This document shows, piece after piece, positions 42,914 through 51,437 of a DNA stretch of 54,563 nucleotides (positions are counted from its first letter, which is position 1; the number at the start of each line of letters is the position of its first letter). The stretch is from Candidatus Rifleibacteriota bacterium. GTDB taxonomy: Bacteria > Riflebacteria > Ozemobacteria > Ozemobacterales > Ozemobacteraceae. The position numbers and the translations under genes are program-made. Below the pieces are notes generated by a model, which was not told where the DNA came from, did not search any database, and saw nothing but the letters and a program-made list of their open reading frames with translations. The stretch lies in the NCBI GenBank assembly GCA_022704885.1, contig JAKJFO010000003.1:1-54563 (forward strand). Reading direction: 5' to 3'.

Positions 42914-44008
42914 ATGGGATTGTTCACCTTTGGGAACACCAATACAGCAGTAGGCGTCGATATCGGCACCTCGGCTGTTAAGATCGTTCAGCTCAAAAAA
43001 TCTCCTTCTGGCCCGGAACTGGTTAACTATGGAATGATGCCATTACCGCCCGACTGCATGACAGAAGGCGCGGTTGGAGACCCACAGTCAGTTGCCGCAG
43101 TCATCAAGGACATTCTCAAGAGCCGGAAAATCAAACCGGAACGGACTTTCGTATCAATCTCCGGGCAGAACGTGATCATGCGCTTTACCAAGCTGCCGGT
43201 CATGTCACCGGAAGAACTCGAGCAGACTGTTCGCATCGAAGCCGAACAGTATGTCCCCTATGCGATTGACGAAGTCAGTATCACGCATGCCGTTTTGAGC
43301 ACTGTCGAAGAAGAAGAAGAAGGCGGCGGAAAATATTCGATTCTCCTGGTAGTTGCCCAGAAAGACCTGGTCAATTCATACACCGACGTTCTCAAGAGCG
43401 CCGGCGTTACCCCGGAAGTAGTCGATGTCGACACCATCGCAGCCCTCAATGCGCTCGAAAGCTCGTATATGCAGAGTGCGACTTCTCAGGAAGGCGGCGA
43501 AGTTGTCGCCATCATCGACGCCGGTGCCAGAACCACCAACATTTCTGTGCTCAAAGCCGGAAACCTGATGTTTACAAGAAACATTCCGATTGCCGGCAAT
43601 AATATCACTGAGATGATCAAAGATGTCATGAAGCAGGAATTCGATCAGGCCGAAGCGCTCAAGATCGAAGAAGCCGAAGTGAGCATCGGTGATGCCGGCG
43701 CCAACGAAATATCGGAAGTTGTTAAAACCACGGTCGAAGAACTCGCCTCAGAAATCAGACGTTCATTCGACTATTTCAAGGCGCAGTCACGCGAACCGCT
43801 GATTCACCGGATCATTCTCTCAGGCGGCAGTTCGAACCTCAAGAGCTTCAACACCTACATCAGCAACGAACTTGGCGTAGACGTGTTCATGGGGAACCCT
43901 CTCGAAGGCATCGCTGTTACCGCGCCAGACCCCGATGAACTCTATGACAACCTGCAACAGTATACGGTTGCCATCGGGCTTGCATTAAGAGGGGTGGTGG
44001 AAGACTAA
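42914..44008 (+). CDS. pilM: Type IV pilus assembly protein PilM
   Basis: A 364-residue actin-like ATPase. Nucleotide-binding signatures are VGVDIGTSAVKIVQL, VAIIDAGARTTNI and IILSGGSSNLKSF. PilM sits on the cytoplasmic face of the pilus alignment complex and binds the N-terminus of PilN. The short acidic EEEEEGGG loop (about 132-139) is a local oddity. GGAGG precedes the ATG. It begins a tight pilMNOP cluster. Confidence 0.93.
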   Translation: MGLFTFGNTNTAVGVDIGTSAVKIVQLKKSPSGPELVNYGMMPLPPDCMTEGAVGDPQSVAAVIKDILKSRKIKPERTFVSISGQNVIMRFTKLPVMSPEELEQTVRIEAEQYVPYAIDEVSITHAVLSTVEEEEEGGGKYSILLVVAQKDLVNSYTDVLKSAGVTPEVVDVDTIAALNALESSYMQSATSQEGGEVVAIIDAGARTTNISVLKAGNLMFTRNIPIAGNNITEMIKDVMKQEFDQAEALKIEEAEVSIGDAGANEISEVVKTTVEELASEIRRSFDYFKAQSREPLIHRIILSGGSSNLKSFNTYISNELGVDVFMGNPLEGIAVTAPDPDELYDNLQQYTVAIGLALRGVVED

Positions 44009-44009
44009 T

Positions 44010-44621
44010 ATGATCAGAATTAACCTGTTAACGGTCAAACGGCGCAAGCCTATTCAGATTCCGTTCGCCGCCATCTTCTTCGTCATCGGCGTTGTCGGTA
44101 TCGTTGCCGGCTTCATGGCCGGAACCAAGATGATCGAAGGCATGAACGACGATGCGATAGCTCAGCGCCAGCAACTCAAGAACGAAATCGCGCGCGAGCA
44201 GTCGAAACTCGATATCAAAGACCGCCTCCGCCAGGAGCGCGGCAAGATCGAGTCAGACATCTCAAGGCTTAAGCAGCTTTCTGGTGCGACACTGCTCCAG
44301 TGGTCACAGGCTTTCAGCAACCTGACAAGCGTTGTCCCTGAAAAAACCGTGTGGATCACCAACCTGCGCATCGACTCTGACCGTCGCGTTCAGATTACCG
44401 CCTATTCGTGCAACGAAGACGGTGCCGAAGAACCCAAAACCGGTGGTCAGCTGACCAAGGGCATTCAGCAGTTCATTCAGGAACTGCAGGGCCACGAGCA
44501 CTTTGAAGAAGTGTTTTTGACCAGTGCCACCAAGAATATCTACGAAAAAATGCCGGTCTGGCGCTTTGAAGTGAACTGCCGAATCAAGCGCGATCTCGGC
44601 GACAAGAATCTGGGAGGTTGA
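44010..44621 (+). CDS. pilN: Type IV pilus assembly protein PilN
   Basis: A 203-residue bitopic protein that starts MIRINLLTVKRRK, the conserved N-terminus that docks onto PilM, followed by a transmembrane helix (about 19-40), a coiled coil (about 45-85) and a periplasmic ferredoxin-like domain. It begins one base after the pilM stop. Confidence 0.9.
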   Translation: MIRINLLTVKRRKPIQIPFAAIFFVIGVVGIVAGFMAGTKMIEGMNDDAIAQRQQLKNEIAREQSKLDIKDRLRQERGKIESDISRLKQLSGATLLQWSQAFSNLTSVVPEKTVWITNLRIDSDRRVQITAYSCNEDGAEEPKTGGQLTKGIQQFIQELQGHEHFEEVFLTSATKNIYEKMPVWRFEVNCRIKRDLGDKNLGG

Positions 44622-44622
44622 A

Positions 44623-45183
44623 ATGAACAACTTTGCCGTAGTAACGATTTTCCTCCTGGTCATCGCAATAGGTGCCGGCGTGTTCTTCTACATGAACTAC
44701 TATCAGCCGATGGAAGAAGAAGGCAAGAAGATCAGTTCCGAAATCGAAGGACTGAAGCGACAAAAAGCACAGCTGGCCAACATCGAAGAAGAAATGGCCG
44801 AACTGCGCAACCAGATATCAAAGCTGACGGAACAGAAAAACAAGTTGCAGATGGAATCGAACCAGCTCAACACCGTTGTTCCCAAGCTGCTTGAATCAAC
44901 TGAAACCATCGCCAACAAATTCAGAGTGAAGTTCCAGGACATCAGAATTTCGCCGCTGGTCCGCGCCGAAGACTGGTCTGAACTGCCGGTTGAAATGACA
45001 GTTCTCGGCACCTTCAAAGACATCGGCAGCTTTCTGACGATCATGGAACGCCGCAAGATCATCAATCTGGCGGCCGGCTCGATGAACGTATCAGTATCAG
45101 CCGAAGTCGACCGTGACAGCAAAAGCCCTCTCCTCAGCGTTACGCTCAGCGCCAAAGTCTATATCATGGGCAGTGGCATATAA
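44623..45183 (+). CDS. pilO: Type IV pilus assembly protein PilO
   Basis: A 186-residue bitopic protein: N-terminal helix (about 5-24), coiled coil (about 32-85, EIEGLKRQKAQLA onward), then a ferredoxin-like domain with VEMTVLGTFKDIGSFL. It pairs with PilN in the inner-membrane alignment complex. It begins one base after the pilN stop and has a GGGAGG site at that junction. Confidence 0.9.
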   Translation: MNNFAVVTIFLLVIAIGAGVFFYMNYYQPMEEEGKKISSEIEGLKRQKAQLANIEEEMAELRNQISKLTEQKNKLQMESNQLNTVVPKLLESTETIANKFRVKFQDIRISPLVRAEDWSELPVEMTVLGTFKDIGSFLTIMERRKIINLAAGSMNVSVSAEVDRDSKSPLLSVTLSAKVYIMGSGI

Positions 45184-45206
45184 TGGAAAAAGGAGGCCTG
45201 ACTATT

Positions 45207-45833
45207 ATGAACAGATACAGCCCAGCAAAACTATTGGGAATCATCTTTCTGGCAGCGATCCTTCTTGCCGTTCCGAGGGTTTTCGCAGTCGATGAACTCG
45301 ACGACTTCGGTGGACTCGACGATCTTGGCGGCGACTCAGCCGCACCGGCTGCCCCTGCTGACGCAGGTGGTGGCGATGGCATGGTTGCCGAAAGTCCGGC
45401 TTCAGGTGGCGACAGCAGCGGCGGTCTGACCGAAACTGCAAAGATGACCGAAGGAGAACAGGTAGATTCGCTGATCAACAAGTTTTCTTTCGCACCTGAA
45501 ATTCCGAACAAAGACCCATTCAAACCGATCGTCGAAAAGAAAGTCGTTCTGCCTCCAGTAAGAACCGTTCAGCCGGTTGCCAGACCGCAGGACAGCAAAC
45601 CGCAGCCGCCTCCGGTCAAGCCGATCAAGATCTTCGTAACCGGTATCGTTGGTAACGAAGGGCAGCGCCTGGCAGTTATCAAGTTTGAGGACGAAGAACA
45701 CACGGTTACCAAAGATCAGATCGTAGACGGCAAATTCAAGGTCGTCGATATTCAGAATGACCGCATCGTTGTCTATTCGAACAAGGAACAGCGCCGCCAC
45801 ACCTTTAAAATCGGTGGCGACGAAAAAGAATGA
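45207..45833 (+). CDS. pilP: PilP-like pilus protein
   Basis: A 208-residue exported protein. Signal sequence at 1-27 (PRVFA). A low-complexity Asp/Gly then Ala/Pro/Gly/Ser stretch (about 30-75) leads to a linker with KDPFKPIV, the usual PilP marker, and a C-terminal beta-sandwich (about 140-205, with VTGIVGNEGQRLAVIKFEDEE). PilP is usually a lipoprotein; here I see no lipobox cysteine. PilP links PilNO to PilQ. AAGGAGG precedes this ATG at 10-base spacing. An ATG at 45183 that overlaps the pilO stop is an alternative start. Confidence 0.8.
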   Translation: MNRYSPAKLLGIIFLAAILLAVPRVFAVDELDDFGGLDDLGGDSAAPAAPADAGGGDGMVAESPASGGDSSGGLTETAKMTEGEQVDSLINKFSFAPEIPNKDPFKPIVEKKVVLPPVRTVQPVARPQDSKPQPPPVKPIKIFVTGIVGNEGQRLAVIKFEDEEHTVTKDQIVDGKFKVVDIQNDRIVVYSNKEQRRHTFKIGGDEKE

Positions 45834-45852
45834 CCTGCTGAACGCAAGCCAG

Positions 45853-45906
45853 AAGGGCTGCAACAGACGCTCCCCCCGCGGGAATCGTAATGCTGCAGCC
45901 CTTTTT
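45853..45906 (+). terminator. Terminator between pilP and the small ORF
   Basis: AAGGGCTGCA (45853-45862) pairs with TGCAGCCCTT (45894-45903) across a 31-base GC-rich loop, followed by TTT. It probably reduces, rather than blocks, transcription into the downstream genes. Confidence 0.7.
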
Positions 45907-45948
45907 AATTAGACTGCCGACAAGGCAAAACGATAAAGGAGTAAAGAG

Positions 45949-46101
45949 ATGAAGAGGAAATTCATGTGGTTAACCTGGGGCCTCATCAGCCTGGCGGCTC
46001 TTCTGACCATAGGCTACAAGAGTGTGGCTTCTGAAATGGAGAAACATGAAAACAGTCAGAGCCGGCCGGTCATGATTGATCCAGACACGAATTCTGACTG
46101 A
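45949..46101 (+). CDS. Small membrane protein, 50 residues, inside the pil cluster
   Basis: A 50-residue ORF with AAGGAG ahead of the ATG. It starts MKRKFMWLTWGLISLAALL, a basic start plus one transmembrane helix, and ends with a polar, charged periplasmic tail (EKHENSQSRPVMIDPDTNSD). It lies alone between two terminators, one before it (45853-45906) and one after (46148-46182), in the pilP-pilQ gap. I do not recognise a family. Because of its place, a small pilus-related membrane component is possible; this is inference. Confidence 0.6.
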   Translation: MKRKFMWLTWGLISLAALLTIGYKSVASEMEKHENSQSRPVMIDPDTNSD

Positions 46102-46147
46102 TTTTCAAAGAATCTGATCTAAATCATAATTTAAGGTCAACAATCTG

Positions 46148-46182
46148 CCGCAACCAGCCGATACTGGTTGCGGTTCTTATTT
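46148..46182 (+). terminator. Intrinsic terminator before pilQ
   Basis: CCGCAACCAG (46148-46157), loop CCGATA, CTGGTTGCGG (46164-46173), then TTCTTATTT. Confidence 0.82.
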
Positions 46183-46250
46183 AGTCGCCAAAAGCGGGCG
46201 AAAAAAAGAGCGAAAGAAAATCAAAAATTTGCTTCATAAATCACAAAAAC

Positions 46251-46308
46251 TTGTCGATGTATCAACTGACAAACCAGAAATGGTAATTGTCGGAGATTTT
46301 GTTGTCGG
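46251..46308 (+). repeat. Three TTGTCG repeats upstream of pilQ
   Basis: TTGTCG begins at 46251, 46287 and 46302, the last two as TTGTCGGA/TTGTCGGAC. They lie in the leader between the preceding terminator and the pilQ ribosome site and could be a regulator site. The second copy also forms an in-frame TTG that is a poor alternative pilQ start. Confidence 0.35.
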
Positions 46309-46334
46309 ACATTCCCGTTCGGAGGTATAGAAGA

Positions 46335-47741
46335 ATGTGTTCCACGGGTTACACCAGGAAGAAAACCAACATCTTACTACTGTTTGCGGCTCTCACCGTC
46401 GCACTGTTGTTGCCGGGCTCTGTCAGAGCCGATGACAACATTACCCTCGATTTCCGTGACACTGACATACGTCAGATCGTCAAGGTAATCGCCCAGCAGT
46501 CAGGAACCAACATCATTGCTGAAAAGAGCGTCAGCGGCCGCGTCACCGTCAAGCTGTCAGACGTTTACTACGAGGAAGCCATGAACCTGATCGCCAAAAC
46601 CAACGGTTTTGCGGTTCGCAAGATTGGCAACACCTGGATCCTCGCTGATGAGAAAAAGCTCATCAACGCATTCGAAAAGGGTCAGACAGTCACCCGACGC
46701 CTGCAGTATGCCAAAGCAGCCGACGTTGCTAAACTCTTCGGCGGCTCCAGCGGTGCGGCCAAAGGTGGCGTTACCGTCACTCCTGACGAGCGCATCAACG
46801 CACTTATCATCGAAGGTTCGAAAGAAATGATCGACCAGGCCAAAAAGCTGATCGAAACGGTCGACGTGCCGGTTCATCAGTGCATGATGGAAGCGAAGAT
46901 CGTCGAAGTCAAAACCGACGCTTCGAAGAGCATCGGCTTCAAATGGCAGGGTAAAACCGGCGCTGAAGGTGAATATGCGAACTTCGATTCGCTGCCGGTG
47001 TTCTCGACCAAGGAATACTTTGCAGTTAACCCGGATTCTGGCCTCTATCAGGAAGCCTTTACCGGTCAGCAGGGCGACATGTTCGGACTCGGCGACTTCT
47101 ATCGCGAGAACCTTCTGTTCAAAGCCACTTTCGCAGCGCTCGAAACCCGCAACGAAACCAAGGTTCTGTCGAATCCCAAGATCTCGGCAGTCAATGGTCA
47201 GGAAGCGGAAATCATCGTCGGCACCAAGGTTATCTACCCAGGCGGCGCTGACCAGCCACCGAAAGAAAAAGACACCGGTATCAAGCTCAAAATCACACCA
47301 CGCATCAATGACGACGGCTACATCACTGTTGACGCCGAACCCGAAGTATCATTCGTTGAATCGTGGTCGAACAACAACATGTATCCGGTTATCGGCACGC
47401 GCTCTGCCAAGACCACTGTTCGTGTCAGAGACGGCGAAGAGATTCTCATCGGCGGCCTGATCAGGGACGAAGAAGGCAAAGAAAGCAACAAGATACCGTT
47501 GCTTGGCAATATTCCGATCATCAAGAATCTGTTCAGCTTCAAGGGCAAGAAAGGCCAGTCTCAGGAACTGATTATCCTGATCACTCCGCACATCATTGCC
47601 CAGAGCATCGAATCAGCCGCTCCGACCTCACTGGTTCCGGCAGGCATGCCAGCTGCTGCTGCCACTCCGCAGCCAGCCTTCACCCAGCCGGCCGGCACAA
47701 TCGACGACTCATTCGACAACGCATTCGACACATCGTTCTGA
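46335..47741 (+). CDS. pilQ: Type IV pilus secretin PilQ (short form)
   Basis: A 468-residue outer-membrane secretin. Signal peptide at about 1-32 (PGSVRA). A single STN/N0-type region (DNITLDFRDTDIRQIVKVIA onward) is followed by one N1-like domain (QYAKAADVAKLFGG), then the secretin core with VLSNPKISAVNGQEAEI, TGIKLKITPRI and DGEEILIGGLI. AMIN repeats found in proteobacterial PilQ are absent, so it is shorter (468 against ~700). The Ala/Pro-rich end is followed by DDSFDNAFDTSF. GGAGG precedes the ATG. Confidence 0.92.
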   Translation: MCSTGYTRKKTNILLLFAALTVALLLPGSVRADDNITLDFRDTDIRQIVKVIAQQSGTNIIAEKSVSGRVTVKLSDVYYEEAMNLIAKTNGFAVRKIGNTWILADEKKLINAFEKGQTVTRRLQYAKAADVAKLFGGSSGAAKGGVTVTPDERINALIIEGSKEMIDQAKKLIETVDVPVHQCMMEAKIVEVKTDASKSIGFKWQGKTGAEGEYANFDSLPVFSTKEYFAVNPDSGLYQEAFTGQQGDMFGLGDFYRENLLFKATFAALETRNETKVLSNPKISAVNGQEAEIIVGTKVIYPGGADQPPKEKDTGIKLKITPRINDDGYITVDAEPEVSFVESWSNNNMYPVIGTRSAKTTVRVRDGEEILIGGLIRDEEGKESNKIPLLGNIPIIKNLFSFKGKKGQSQELIILITPHIIAQSIESAAPTSLVPAGMPAAAATPQPAFTQPAGTIDDSFDNAFDTSF

Positions 47742-47755
47742 TACCTCCGACACAA

Positions 47756-47790
47756 AAGGGGCTGAACCACCGGGTTCAGCCCCTTCTCCT
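47756..47790 (+). terminator. Intrinsic terminator after pilQ
   Basis: AAGGGGCTGAACC (47756-47768), loop ACCG, GGTTCAGCCCCTT (47773-47785), then a CT-rich tract ending TTTTT. Confidence 0.88.
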
Positions 47791-47845
47791 TTTAGCTGAG
47801 TCGGCAGCCTGCGCACCAGTCAGACGTTTCGCCATCTGCCCGGTG

Positions 47846-49018
47846 TTATCGAGGCAGAAGCTTCTGGCTGGCACGCAGCTCTTCGAATCTTGTGCAGATC
47901 TGCTCCAGAGTGCTGCCACCAGTCATTGCAAGCAGCTGCGAGGCAAGCTCGATCGCGACAATCGACTCGGCAACTACAGCGGCAGCGGTCAGAGCCTGGG
48001 TATCTGAGCGATAAAATGCCGGTGTGGCCGGTTGGCCGGTGCGCAGATCGACCGAAGGCAGCCCGGCATTGGCCGGCAGCGGCTTCATGTGAAAACGCAT
48101 AATCAGTGGCTCGCCGTTAGTCATACCACCTTCGATACCGCCGGCAAAATTACTCGCGCGTGACCAGCCGGCCTCAGCTGAAAAAACAATCGGGTCAGCG
48201 GGTGAACATTGGCCGTGCGCCTGTTTCAAAGCCATGCCAACCTCGACGCCTCTGACTGCCGGAATGCTCATCAACAAAGCTGCCAGGCGAGAATCGAGAC
48301 GAAGATCTGGCTGAGTATGGCTGCCCAGGCCGGCTGGCAGATTCCAGAAAATTACGGCAGCGGTGCCACCGAGACTTTTATTGTCGGCGCGGGCTGAATC
48401 GACAAGGCTTTTCCAGGGCTCAACCACCTTACTGTCTGGTGTCATAAAGTCATCGCCATTTTCGGCGATAAGCTTCGCCAGCTCAGCGGGGTCGCCCTGG
48501 TAATCGATTTCGGCGGTGACAGCAGCCAGCTGTTCAAGCAGACACAGAGACTTTATGCCCAGCATACGCAGCAGGCAGCGTGGCGGCACCGACAGAGCGG
48601 TGCGCATAACCGTCTCGCGTGCAGATGCGCGTTCGCGAATGTTACGACAGTCGTGCAACCCGTATTTGATTGCGCCAGGCAGGTCAGCGTGACCGGGCAA
48701 CGGCACCGCGATCGCTGCCTGTCGCTCATCGGACACCGTGAAAGGATGCATCTGCTCGCGCAGTTCGTTTTTAACCGCATTTTCGATATGCAGGGCAATC
48801 GGTGCGCCTGTTGTGTAACCTCCGCGCAGACCGGCGGTTACCTGAACTTCGTCGACTTCGACCTGCTGGCGGGGGCCGCGACCATAGCCGGCACGGCGGC
48901 GCCTGAGAACAGCGGCAAAATCTTCAGAGGTGATCTTTACGCCAGCCGGCATGCCGTCGAGAATGCCAGTCAGGGCGGCGCCATGTGATTCCCCGGCGGT
49001 AAGAAAGCGCAGGCTCAT
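47846..49018 (-). CDS. aroC: Chorismate synthase
   Basis: A 390-residue FMN-dependent enzyme. Signatures are FLTAGESHG at the start, RRRRAGYGRG, the NIRERASARET motif, and GGIEGGMTNGEP. It converts EPSP to chorismate, the last shared step of aromatic amino-acid synthesis. AGGAGA precedes the ATG. No other aro gene is nearby. The 5' region holds a -35/-10 pair. Confidence 0.95.
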   Translation of the reverse strand: MSLRFLTAGESHGAALTGILDGMPAGVKITSEDFAAVLRRRRAGYGRGPRQQVEVDEVQVTAGLRGGYTTGAPIALHIENAVKNELREQMHPFTVSDERQAAIAVPLPGHADLPGAIKYGLHDCRNIRERASARETVMRTALSVPPRCLLRMLGIKSLCLLEQLAAVTAEIDYQGDPAELAKLIAENGDDFMTPDSKVVEPWKSLVDSARADNKSLGGTAAVIFWNLPAGLGSHTQPDLRLDSRLAALLMSIPAVRGVEVGMALKQAHGQCSPADPIVFSAEAGWSRASNFAGGIEGGMTNGEPLIMRFHMKPLPANAGLPSVDLRTGQPATPAFYRSDTQALTAAAVVAESIVAIELASQLLAMTGGSTLEQICTRFEELRASQKLLPR

Positions 49019-49055
49019 GTTGATTTCTCCTGATCGTTAACGGTTATTTCGCCAC

Positions 49056-49084
49056 ATTTTAACGCAGACTGCGCATTTGCGCAA
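49056..49084 (-). promoter_or_regulatory. Sigma-70-type promoter for aroC
   Basis: On the minus strand TTGCGC (complement of 49079-49084), 17 bp, TAAAAT (complement of 49056-49061), about 38 bases before the aroC ATG. Confidence 0.5.
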
Positions 49085-49202
49085 AAATACTCTTAAATAT
49101 AGGCTGCCAGATGCCGATTAACTTCCTGATAAATAAAAAATCAAAAAATCCCTAATCATGGGCAAAAATTTTGCCGATATATCGTTTAGGGAAGGTGTTA
49201 TT

Positions 49203-49766
49203 TTGGCAAACTTGAATCCGAATACAGATAGTCAGCACAGAATGGCAGTCGAGTTTCTCGGCCGCGATCCGCGCACACCCTTTACCATCAAAACCTTCTG
49301 TCCTGATGGCACTCCTCAGGTGCTTCTCGCAGACCCGGTATTCATCGAAGATGGCATCTGGAAACCCTTTCCTGCGTTTCTCTGGCTGGTCTGTCCCCGC
49401 CTCAAACTGCTGGTGGCCGAGCTCGAACAACAGGGCAAGGTCAGAGAATACTCGCAAAAGCTCAAAACTGACGAACAGTTTCGCGAGAGCTTCATGAGCG
49501 GACAGAAAGAAATAGCCAGACTACGGGTAGAAATGGCCGAAAAAATATATCCGGGCGAACTGCCCGATCATATCAGGGAAATACTGAGCGAAACCACGGT
49601 TGCCGGCAGCAGAGATTTCAGGGGCGTCAAGTGTCTGCATTCGCATCTGGCACAGGAACTGGCGTTTCACAACAACCCGATCGGCGCCGAGGTGCTTGAA
49701 CGGATTAAAAACTGCAGTGCAGGCGATCATTGCGGCACTTTGCGTGCCGAAAGGAGCGAAGCGTGA
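49203..49766 (+). CDS. DUF501-family protein
   Basis: A 187-residue protein with the DUF501 order: AVEFLGRDPRTPFTIKTFCPDGTPQVL, then FPAFLWLVCPRLKLLVAELEQQGKV, and GVKCLHSHLAQELAFHNNPIGAEV near the end. Function is unknown; the family occurs in diverse bacteria. The TTG start at 49203 is preferred because AGGGAAGG lies seven bases upstream and the family core begins soon after; the ATG at 49158 has no ribosome site. It overlaps flgF by 4 bp, linking it to the flagellar operon by translation. Confidence 0.8.
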   Translation: MANLNPNTDSQHRMAVEFLGRDPRTPFTIKTFCPDGTPQVLLADPVFIEDGIWKPFPAFLWLVCPRLKLLVAELEQQGKVREYSQKLKTDEQFRESFMSGQKEIARLRVEMAEKIYPGELPDHIREILSETTVAGSRDFRGVKCLHSHLAQELAFHNNPIGAEVLERIKNCSAGDHCGTLRAERSEA

Positions 49767-50602
49767 TACGTGGCATCTATACAGCTTCTTCGTCGATGCT
49801 GTGCGAAATTGTCAGGCAGGATATGGTTGCCAACAATCTCGCCAACGTCGATACGGCCGGCTTCAAGCAGGACCAGGGCATCTTCAAGGAGTTGCCAACC
49901 ATGACTCTGCGCAAAGTTAATGACGGGCAGCTTTATCCGCCACGACCGTTCTACAAGTTTCCCAAAATCGGCGAACTCGGTACCGGCGTCATCGTCGATG
50001 AATCATTCACTAATTTCAAGGCAGGTGCCTTCGACTACACAGGCAACGAGCTCGATATCGCTCTCGAAAACGAAAAGGCCTTTCTCGTCGTCGAATCGAG
50101 CAAAGGCACCAGGTTCACCCGCGATGGCATTCTGACCATCAACCATGAAGGGTTTCTCACCAACATGCATGGCGACTACATACTTGCCGATAACGAGCCG
50201 GTCGATGAAAACGCCGGCAGTATTCTCGACGAAGAAGGAAATCTCAACCAGCGCCTGCAGAGAGTGCAGGTCGGTGAAGGCCAGACCGTGACCATAGATC
50301 GCAGTGGCCGCGTGCTGGTCGACAATGCGCCGCTGTTCAGAATTGCCCAGGGCATCGCCGCTGACCGCAAGGCTTTTCGCAAGGAAGGCGCCAACAAGTT
50401 CGTGCGCGCCTACGGCGAAGTTGCGCGGGCAGAGGGTAACATCAAGCAGGGCTATGTTGAAAAGCCCAACTTCAGTCTGGTTGAGGAAATGGTGCGCATG
50501 ATCGAAGTATCACGTGCCTACGAAGCGAATTCAAAAGTTATCCAGTCTCATGATGGCCTGCTCGACAAGGCGATCAACTCGGTCGGCGCAACCCGCCGCT
50601 GA
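49763..50602 (+). CDS. flgF: Flagellar basal-body rod protein FlgF
   Basis: A 279-residue FlgF/FlgG-type rod protein. The N-terminal rod signature is DMVANNLANVDTAGFKQD, with a central region including TRFTRDGILTINHEGFL, and a C-terminal FSLVEEMVRMIEVSRAYEANSKV helix. Placement before flgG favours FlgF, the proximal rod. The start is GTG overlapping the DUF501 stop (GTGA), with AAAGGAG ahead. Confidence 0.88.
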   Translation: MIRGIYTASSSMLCEIVRQDMVANNLANVDTAGFKQDQGIFKELPTMTLRKVNDGQLYPPRPFYKFPKIGELGTGVIVDESFTNFKAGAFDYTGNELDIALENEKAFLVVESSKGTRFTRDGILTINHEGFLTNMHGDYILADNEPVDENAGSILDEEGNLNQRLQRVQVGEGQTVTIDRSGRVLVDNAPLFRIAQGIAADRKAFRKEGANKFVRAYGEVARAEGNIKQGYVEKPNFSLVEEMVRMIEVSRAYEANSKVIQSHDGLLDKAINSVGATRR

Positions 50603-50637
50603 CGCATAATCTGAAAGAACCGGAGGAATAGAAGCCT

Positions 50638-51426
50638 ATGCTGAGATCATTGTGGTCTGCATCTACAGGCATGAAAGGTCAGGAGACCAACATAGCCGTT
50701 GTCTCCAACAACCTTTCGAACGTAACTACGACGGGGTTCAAAAAGAGCCGGGTCGACTTTCAGGATCTGATGTATCAGACGCTCGCCGAACCCGGAGCGC
50801 CGATTTCGAGCGACAACACCTACCCGGTAGGCATTCAGCTCGGCCACGGCGTCAGACCGGTCGCAACTCAGCGCATGTTCTCGCAGGGCGAGTTCCAGCA
50901 GACTGAACAGCCACTCGATGTGGTCATCGAAGGTAAAGGCTTCTTTCAGATTCAGCTGCCCAACGGCGACATCGCCTACACTCGCGACGGCGCCTGGAAA
51001 CTGTCTGAAGACGGTGTCGTCGTAACCTCTGACGGTTACACGGTTCTGCCCGGCTTCACCATTCCGCGCGAAGCCATCGGCCTCAACATCACTTCTTCAG
51101 GTATCATCGCCGCCAAAATGCCGAATCAGGTCGATCTCGAAGTTCTTGGCCAGATTGAAACCGCCAACTTCATCAACCCGGCCGGTCTCAAGGCGATTGG
51201 TCGCAATCTGTTCATTCCCAGTGGCAGTTCAGGCGATGCGGTAGTCGGCATTCCCGGCACCGAAGAGCTCGGCGAAATCGCCCAGGGCTTCATCGAAATG
51301 GCCAACGTCAAGGTAGTCGAAGAAATGGTCAACATGATCGTCGCCCAGCGCGCCTATGAAGCGAACTCCAAGACGATTCAGACATCCGACACCATGTTGC
51401 AGATCGCCAACAACCTGCGTAGATAA
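50638..51426 (+). CDS. flgG: Flagellar distal rod protein FlgG
   Basis: A 262-residue protein of typical FlgG length (~260). N-terminal GMKGQETNIAVVSNNLSNV and TTGFKKSRVDFQDLMYQ, the FFQIQLPNGDIAYTRDGAW segment, and C-terminal MANVKVVEEMVNMIVAQRAYE. It forms the distal rod under the hook. GGAGG precedes the ATG. Confidence 0.94.
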   Translation: MLRSLWSASTGMKGQETNIAVVSNNLSNVTTTGFKKSRVDFQDLMYQTLAEPGAPISSDNTYPVGIQLGHGVRPVATQRMFSQGEFQQTEQPLDVVIEGKGFFQIQLPNGDIAYTRDGAWKLSEDGVVVTSDGYTVLPGFTIPREAIGLNITSSGIIAAKMPNQVDLEVLGQIETANFINPAGLKAIGRNLFIPSGSSGDAVVGIPGTEELGEIAQGFIEMANVKVVEEMVNMIVAQRAYEANSKTIQTSDTMLQIANNLRR

Positions 51427-51437
51427 GGTAAGACGTT

